From Sinomonas notoginsengisoli (GTDB lineage Bacteria > Actinomycetota > Actinomycetes > Actinomycetales > Micrococcaceae), in assembly GCF_021554725.1 (NCBI RefSeq), contig NZ_JAIZDP010000007.1, positions 62,001-126,000 on the forward strand: a stretch of 64,000 bases of DNA, written 5' to 3'. The notes beneath the pieces are model-generated. The model worked only from the letters and a program-made list of their open reading frames with translations. It did not search any database and was not told the origin of the DNA. Both the position numbers and the translations under genes were made by a program. Positions within the stretch are counted from its first letter, which is position 1. The number at the start of each line of letters is the position of its first letter. This document shows, one piece after another, positions 59,098 to 64,000 of the stretch.

Positions 59098-59616
59098 TCA
59101 GGAACCGGCATCGGGCTGCGCCGGCGTTTCGGACTGTCCCGGCGCTTCAGGCGCGGTGCCCTCAGAAGGCTCGCCCTCGCCGTCGTGCGGCGTGGGCTCC
59201 TCGGAAGCCGCAGGCTGCTCGGCGGCCCGCTCCTCGGGGCGGACTCGCTCCGACCAGGGCACCCACTCAGGGGCGAGGACGGCGTCGTCGGAGGGAACGA
59301 GTCCGATCTCGCTCACAGTGGCCACCTTCGAGCGCGTGATCCGGGCCATGGTGACGTACCACTGCCAGCCCCGATAGCCCGGCAGGAGCGAGGTGAACAG
59401 GTGGGTCACCACACGCTCGCCCTCGCTCTTGGCCGCCAAGTGTTCCCCGATGTCCTCGGGCCGGGCGATGTCGGCGAGGGCCGCCCTCGCCGTGTCCACG
59501 GCGGCAGCGGCCGCCAGGAAGGAGTCCGGCTTCCCAACACGCCAGACAGGCACGCCGGTCTTGCGCTTGGGGGCTGGTGCCGCGCCGGTCTGGGCGGGGA
59601 CGGAGGCGTCAGTCAT
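59098..59616 (-). CDS. DUF3027-family protein
   Basis: A 172-residue protein with the DUF3027 core: VVTHLFTSLLPGYRGWQWYV, TMARITRSKVATVSEIGLVP and LAPEWVPWSERVRPEE; then an acidic low-complexity tail (Glu/Pro/Ala, residues 128-172). It starts 2 nt after the stop of the cold-shock-domain gene, a pairing common in actinobacteria. Function unknown. Confidence 0.85.
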   Translation of the reverse strand: MTDASVPAQTGAAPAPKRKTGVPVWRVGKPDSFLAAAAAVDTARAALADIARPEDIGEHLAAKSEGERVVTHLFTSLLPGYRGWQWYVTMARITRSKVATVSEIGLVPSDDAVLAPEWVPWSERVRPEERAAEQPAASEEPTPHDGEGEPSEGTAPEAPGQSETPAQPDAGS

Positions 59617-59618
59617 GG

Positions 59619-59993
59619 CTAAGCGTCGAGCTGGTCGGCGACACGGCGGAGGACGGCAGCGATCGAGGCACCCTTGTCGGGGTAGGTGCCCTTGGAGAGC
59701 TGGCCCGAAAGGTTGTCGAGGACGCTCACGAGGTCCTGCACGATCGGCGCGAGCTCACGGGCAGGCATGCGCTTGGCCCTGGCCACGGACGGAAGCTTGT
59801 CGAGGACCCGCACGGACAGCGCCTGCGGCCCACGGCGCCCGTCGGCGATGCCGTACTCGAGCCGAGTCCCCGTCTTCACCTCCGTCTCGGCGGGCACGGC
59901 GGAACCGGGCAGGAAGACCTCCTGCCCGTCGTCGCCGGCGATGAACCCGAAGCCCTTCGCCTTGTCGAAGAACTTGACCTTGCCTGTGGGCAC
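59619..59993 (-). CDS. Cold-shock-domain protein with C-terminal extension
   Basis: A 124-residue protein: cold-shock domain PTGKVKFFDKAKGFGFIAGD (RNP1-like KGFGFI, residues 13-18), with the RNP2-like VFLPGS in place of the common VFVH. A helical C-terminal extension of about 60 residues follows (LAPIVQDLVSVLDNLSGQL), as in the actinobacterial CspB-DUF3027 pair. GTG at 59993 starts like relatives; an ATG at 60008 adds five residues. RNA-binding, cytosolic. Confidence 0.85.
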   Translation of the reverse strand: MPTGKVKFFDKAKGFGFIAGDDGQEVFLPGSAVPAETEVKTGTRLEYGIADGRRGPQALSVRVLDKLPSVARAKRMPARELAPIVQDLVSVLDNLSGQLSKGTYPDKGASIAAVLRRVADQLDA

Positions 59994-60173
59994 TGCCCCA
60001 ACCCCCATCCGTGAGGACTCGAAGGATCCGCTCGCGGCATGCGGGCCTCGTCCAGAGGACGGCCTGCACAGCTGTGACGAACGGGTTGCTGTACTGCATC
60101 TAGGTTACTGGCTCGCACCGCCAAAGTCGGCCCGGTGCCAGCACCTGCGCCCTCGCGCTGTTAGGTTGGAGCC

Positions 60174-60458
60174 ATGGTGCCTTCCGTGCCTCATCAGGGG
60201 CCCCTTGACCCGACGGCGGGTGGCGAGCGCAGCGTTTCCCACACTGCCACGCCCACCTGGCGGCGCACAGTGACCGCTGCCGGCGTGATCCTCGCTGTGG
60301 TCTCGCTCGTGGCGTGGGCCGTCATCCTCGGCGCCGCGGCCGCCGGGGGCAGCGAGCCCACGTGGGTGGGCGCTCTGGCCCTGTACGGCCTCCCCGCCGC
60401 GTTCTTGCTCATGGGGGTCGCGATTGCGGGGGCCGTCATCGAACGGAGGCGCCGCTAG
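60174..60458 (+). CDS. Small two-helix membrane protein
   Basis: A 94-residue protein with helices TVTAAGVILAVVSLVAWAVI and WVGALALYGLPAAFLLMGVA, ending in ERRRR (cytosolic). TAG overlaps the GTG of the helicase-associated gene (TAGTG). AGG lies 9 nt before the ATG. Function unknown. Confidence 0.7.
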   Translation: MVPSVPHQGPLDPTAGGERSVSHTATPTWRRTVTAAGVILAVVSLVAWAVILGAAAAGGSEPTWVGALALYGLPAAFLLMGVAIAGAVIERRRR

Positions 60459-62851
60459 TGTCATCCATCCGCGCACTCGCCGAGGAGCTCTCGGCACGCG
60501 GCAATGATTCACTCCGCCGCCTCTTCCTGGCCCGGCCGGACCTCATCCTGCCCGGAGTGCCCGACTTCGCCGCCCTCGCCGCGCGGGCCTCTGCACGGGT
60601 CAGTCTGCAGCGCGCGCTGGAGGGACTGACCAAGCCCGAGATCCAGGTCCTCGAGGCGCTCGTCCTGACCACCAACGAGGACGAGGGCAGGAGCGGCAGT
60701 GCCGTCGAGCTGCGCCACGCCGTGGGCAACGCCACGCTCGGCACCCTCGAGACGATCCTCGCCAACCTCTCGCAGCTGGCCCTCGTGTACCGGGCGGATC
60801 CGCCGGACACGATTCACTCTGCCTCCGGGAGCCGCCGCCGCTACTACCAGCCGGTGACCCGTGTCCGGGAGGTTCTCGGCGCCTATCCGGCGGGCCTTGG
60901 TCGCTGCTACACCGAGCTGGCCACTGCATCCCCGGTGTTCGCTGAGCATGCCGCCCGGATCGTCAACGCGATCGGGACCCTGCAGCCGGACGGGCAGCAC
61001 CAGCACGTTGAGCACCACATCGCGGCTGCCTACGCCCTCGAGCGCTGGGCTGCCCTGCCCGAAGCCCTCGATGGAGCCCCGCCGCGCACTGAGGAAGTCC
61101 TCGCCAAGTTCGCCAACTGGCCCGTCGGCGCCGTGCCTCGTGCGGCGTCCCGGATCAGGCCGGGCCACAGTACCGACAACCCTGTCGACTGGCTCCTGAC
61201 GCACGGCATCCTCGTGCCGCTCGACGACGAGCATGTGGAGCTTGCCCGGCCCGCTGGCCTCGCCCTACGGGGCGGACGGATTGTCCCGGACCTTGCGATG
61301 GCTCCGCCTCCCGCGACGCTCGCAATGACCACCGCTGCACTGCGCCGCAACGCCGCCCTCGGCGCGATCGGTGACATTCTGCGCGCGGTGAGCGCCCTCG
61401 CGGTCGAGGCCTCCGAACGGCCGATCGAGACGCTTCGCGCCGGTGGGGTGGGCACTCGGGAGATGCGCCGCCTCGCGGTGGTGCTTCGAACCGATCTGGA
61501 TCCGGCGGTGTTCGCCCTCGAACTTGCGGCCGCAGCCGGAGTCCTGAGCCTGGATCCGGACACCTCGACGTGGCGGGCCACCGGCGCAGAGGCCTGGCTG
61601 GCCCTCGCCCGTCCCGAGCAGTGGCTCGTGCTGGCTACCGCATGGCTTGACACGACCCGCGTGGCCTCCCTCGCCATGTCCCCAGAGGGCCGTGACCAGC
61701 TCGCCCCGCTGGCGGGCGAAGGCCAGCGCTCGGACGCGCCCGGCGTGCGGCGCAGGATCCTTGAGGTCGCGGCGCAGCTGGCCGACGAGGTTGCCCGGCC
61801 GGACGGACGGGTACCGGTTCCGGACCCGGACTCGATTCGGACGCGGATCGACTGGCTCCAGCCGCGGCTCGTCCGGCGCCTGCGTGGCCTCCTTGAGACC
61901 GTTCTGGCCGAGGCTGCGCTTTTGGGCTTCATGGGGTCCGGCTCCGTGACGGAGGTGGGCGCAGCAGTGCTCCGCGACGACTTCGACGCCGCTCGCGACA
62001 GCCTGGCGGGGCTGCTCCCGGCCGGCCTCGACAAGGTCCTCCTGCAGGCCGACCTGACGGCCGTGGCACCGGGCTACCTCGATCCCCTGCTCGCCCGCCG
62101 GCTGGGCCTCCTGGCAGACCCCGAGGGCCGCGGCCCTGCCACGATCTACCGCTTCTCGGAGGCGAGCCTGCGCCGTGCCTTCGATGCAGGCGAGGACGCG
62201 GCGTCGGTCCATGCCTTCCTCACCGCGCACTCCTCGACGCCCGTGCCCCAGCCGCTCGCCTACCTCGTCGACGACACGGCGGCACGGCACGGCCGCATCA
62301 AGGTGGGCCGCGCGGGAAGCTTCATCGCGAGCGACGACGAGGCCGCGCTGGCGGGCGTCCTCACGGATCCGGCAGCGCGCCAGCTCGGCCTCACCCAGAT
62401 CGCACCGACCGTCATCGTGAGCAACGCCTCACCCCAGGAAGTCGCCAACGTGCTCCGCGAACTGGGCCACTCGCCCGCCGTCGACACGACCCTCGACCCC
62501 GTGGTCCGGCTCCGCCACGCCGGCGTCAGTCCCCTGCGCGTTCCCGCCCCGCGCCCGGCTGTCCCCGACCCCGAGTCGATCGAGACCCAGCTCGCGATCC
62601 TGCGGACCCAGTCACCCGTAGGCCCGAATGGTGACGAGGCCTCCCCGGCGATCGGCATCGAGACCCTGCAGAAGGCCATCCGGCTCAAGCGGGCGGTACG
62701 CTTGAACATTGTCGACGCGCTCGGCAACTCGAGCGTCGAGGAGCTGCGGCCGGTGTCCATCTCGGCCGGACGCGTGCGCGTCTTCGACCCGGAGCGCGAG
62801 ACGGAGCGGGTGCTCTCTGTGCACCGGATCATCGACGTCGAGCTGGCCTGA
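60458..62851 (+). CDS. Helicase-associated (Helicase_C_3) protein, XPB partner
   Basis: A 797-residue protein without Walker motifs. Begins SIRALAEELSARGNDSLRRL and contains winged-helix-like stretches in the middle. The C-terminal helicase-associated domain is LAYLVDDTAARHGRIKVGRA with GSFIASDDEAALAGVL and ends in VRVFDPERETERVLSVHRI. GTG at 60458. It precedes the XPB helicase gene by 46 bp, a conserved actinobacterial pair. Likely partner of the helicase in repair or DNA opening; direct evidence is lacking. Confidence 0.82.
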   Translation: MSSIRALAEELSARGNDSLRRLFLARPDLILPGVPDFAALAARASARVSLQRALEGLTKPEIQVLEALVLTTNEDEGRSGSAVELRHAVGNATLGTLETILANLSQLALVYRADPPDTIHSASGSRRRYYQPVTRVREVLGAYPAGLGRCYTELATASPVFAEHAARIVNAIGTLQPDGQHQHVEHHIAAAYALERWAALPEALDGAPPRTEEVLAKFANWPVGAVPRAASRIRPGHSTDNPVDWLLTHGILVPLDDEHVELARPAGLALRGGRIVPDLAMAPPPATLAMTTAALRRNAALGAIGDILRAVSALAVEASERPIETLRAGGVGTREMRRLAVVLRTDLDPAVFALELAAAAGVLSLDPDTSTWRATGAEAWLALARPEQWLVLATAWLDTTRVASLAMSPEGRDQLAPLAGEGQRSDAPGVRRRILEVAAQLADEVARPDGRVPVPDPDSIRTRIDWLQPRLVRRLRGLLETVLAEAALLGFMGSGSVTEVGAAVLRDDFDAARDSLAGLLPAGLDKVLLQADLTAVAPGYLDPLLARRLGLLADPEGRGPATIYRFSEASLRRAFDAGEDAASVHAFLTAHSSTPVPQPLAYLVDDTAARHGRIKVGRAGSFIASDDEAALAGVLTDPAARQLGLTQIAPTVIVSNASPQEVANVLRELGHSPAVDTTLDPVVRLRHAGVSPLRVPAPRPAVPDPESIETQLAILRTQSPVGPNGDEASPAIGIETLQKAIRLKRAVRLNIVDALGNSSVEELRPVSISAGRVRVFDPERETERVLSVHRIIDVELA

Positions 62852-62897
62852 TCCTCGAAGGGGCTGGCGTCGGCCGGCCTGAGGAGGAGGCGCCAGC

Positions 62898-64000
62898 GTG
62901 AGTGACGGACCACTCATCGTCCAGAGTGACAAGACGATCCTGCTCGAAGTCGACCACCCCGACTCCACCGACGCACGCCACTCCATCGCCGCTTTCGCCG
63001 AGCTCGAGCGGGCGCCCGAGCACGTGCACACATACCGGATCACGCCGCTGGGGCTGTGGAACGCCAGGGCCGCCGGCCTCGACGCCGAGCAGGTCCTCAA
63101 CACGCTCCTGACGTACTCGCGCTTCCCGGTCCCGCACGCGCTCCTGATCGACATCGAGGAGACCATGTCCCGCTATGGGCGGCTCCGGCTCGAGAAGGAC
63201 CCCGTGCACGGGCTCGTGCTGCGGTCCGAGGACTTCCCGGTGCTCGAGGAGGTCCATAGGGCCAGGAAGATCGCCCCCATGCTCGGCCCGCGCATCGATG
63301 CGCAGACCACCGTTGTCCACTCCTCCCAGCGCGGAGCGCTGAAGCAGGCACTGCTCAAAATCGGCTGGCCCGCCGAGGACCGGGCTGGCTATGTTGACGG
63401 CACGCCGCACCCGATCGCCCTCACCGAGACCGTAGCGGCTCCCGCCGCGGAAGGCGGGACGCACGACGTCGGCACCTCGCCGGCGTCGTCCGCCTCACCG
63501 GCGGCGGCACGCGGCGGATGGGCGCTCCGGCCGTACCAGCGCGTCGCGGCGGAGAACTTCTGGGCGGGCGGCAGCGGCGTCGTCGTGCTCCCGTGCGGTG
63601 CGGGGAAGACCCTCGTGGGGGCGGCAGCGATGGCCCAGTCGTCCACCACCACGCTCATCCTCGTCACCAACACGGTCTCGGCAAGGCAGTGGCGCAGCGA
63701 GCTGCTCAAGCGGACCACGCTGACCGAGGACGAGATCGGCGAGTACTCGGGCGCAGTGAAGGAGGTCCGGCCGGTCACCATCGCGACCTACCAGGTCCTC
63801 ACCGCCAAACGCGGCGGCCTGTACCCGCACCTCGAGCTGCTGGATGCAAACGACTGGGGCCTCATCATCTATGACGAGGTGCACCTGCTCCCGGCGCCGA
63901 TCTTCCGCATGACCGCGGACCTCCAGGCGAGGCGGCGGCTCGGGCTCACGGCGACACTCGTGCGCGAGGACGGCCGCGAGGGAGAGGTGTTCTCACTCAT
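62898..64000 (+). CDS. XPB-type DNA repair helicase, N-terminal part (cut by window end)
   Basis: 367 visible codons of a superfamily 2 helicase. N-terminal damage-recognition-like domain (LIVQSDKTILLEVDHPDSTD; PLGLWNARAAGL), Walker A VVLPCGAGKTLVG near residue 235, motif Ia TNTVSARQW, and motif II LIIYDEVHLLP near 330, followed by LGLTATLVREDG (motif III). An Ala/Ser/Gly-rich linker (about residues 180-205) precedes the helicase core. GTG start with GAGGAGGAGG upstream. The C-terminal half is outside the window. Confidence 0.9.
   Translation, partial: MSDGPLIVQSDKTILLEVDHPDSTDARHSIAAFAELERAPEHVHTYRITPLGLWNARAAGLDAEQVLNTLLTYSRFPVPHALLIDIEETMSRYGRLRLEKDPVHGLVLRSEDFPVLEEVHRARKIAPMLGPRIDAQTTVVHSSQRGALKQALLKIGWPAEDRAGYVDGTPHPIALTETVAAPAAEGGTHDVGTSPASSASPAAARGGWALRPYQRVAAENFWAGGSGVVVLPCGAGKTLVGAAAMAQSSTTTLILVTNTVSARQWRSELLKRTTLTEDEIGEYSGAVKEVRPVTIATYQVLTAKRGGLYPHLELLDANDWGLIIYDEVHLLPAPIFRMTADLQARRRLGLTATLVREDGREGEVFSL

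Overview
The window is high-GC DNA with dense, mostly overlapping genes, Shine-Dalgarno (SD) sites of the GGAGG type, many GTG starts and a few likely leaderless genes. It carries a mycothiol-dependent formaldehyde dehydrogenase, a DtxR/IdeR-type regulator, DUF3027, an actinobacterial XPB helicase pair and two actinobacterial-type c-di-AMP riboswitches in front of cell-wall hydrolase genes. This points to a soil actinobacterium of the Micrococcaceae (Arthrobacter/Sinomonas-like). The genus is inference. No insertion sequence, prophage or CRISPR array was seen.

Left end (1-6 kb): the 5' part of a myo-inositol catabolic operon (iolC, a Cgl0159-type aldolase, and iolD cut by the window edge) faces an AT-rich divergent control region, followed by a CynX-type MFS carrier, a flavodoxin-fold reductase and an EamA transporter.

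Centre-left (6-26.9 kb) is the metabolic core: a nearly complete creatinine-to-one-carbon block. An NCS1 permease (next to a PucR regulator), creatininase and creatinase would import creatinine and split it to sarcosine plus urea. The operon glyA-soxB-soxD-soxA-soxG-purU oxidises sarcosine to glycine and methylene-tetrahydrofolate, makes serine, and recycles the folate pool by releasing formate. mscR plus a metallo-beta-lactamase-fold partner would remove free formaldehyde. A GntR regulator sits divergent to glyA with a large shared dyad. Two very similar IclR regulators follow creatinase and an MHS-family transporter. A 17-bp operator (GTTGC-N7-GCAAC) occurs twice around the creatinase promoter and once at the transporter promoter, in matching positions. 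A yeast-type cytosine deaminase and a zinc alcohol dehydrogenase close the block.

Middle (26.9-39.5 kb): a LuxR-type regulator next to a flavin monooxygenase, sucCD, pcrA, three small stress-like genes with near-identical SD sites, an inositol-phosphatase-family gene, two membrane proteins, tRNA-Arg(CCT) and a DUF6314 gene.

Right-middle (39.5-53.5 kb): two coupled exported phosphoesterases behind three 11-bp PHO-box-like repeats, a NUDIX hydrolase, an ABC exporter with a terminator-like leader hairpin, a coupled double-HTH/7-TM pair of unknown function, a GH38 alpha-mannosidase, and a molybdenum-cofactor/formate-dehydrogenase accessory group (fdhD, moeA, DUF6457, mobA, HNH) without the dehydrogenase itself.

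Right end (53.5-64 kb): three related exported cell-wall enzymes (two NlpC/P60, one M23) with two ydaO c-di-AMP riboswitches, a DtxR/IdeR regulator, serC, DUF3027, a cold-shock-domain protein, a small membrane protein, and the helicase-associated protein/XPB pair, the last cut by the window end.

The strongest candidates for something undescribed are the IclR operator system with its duplicated terminator-regulator unit, the double-HTH/7-TM pair, and a possible small RNA at about 46.17-46.25 kb.
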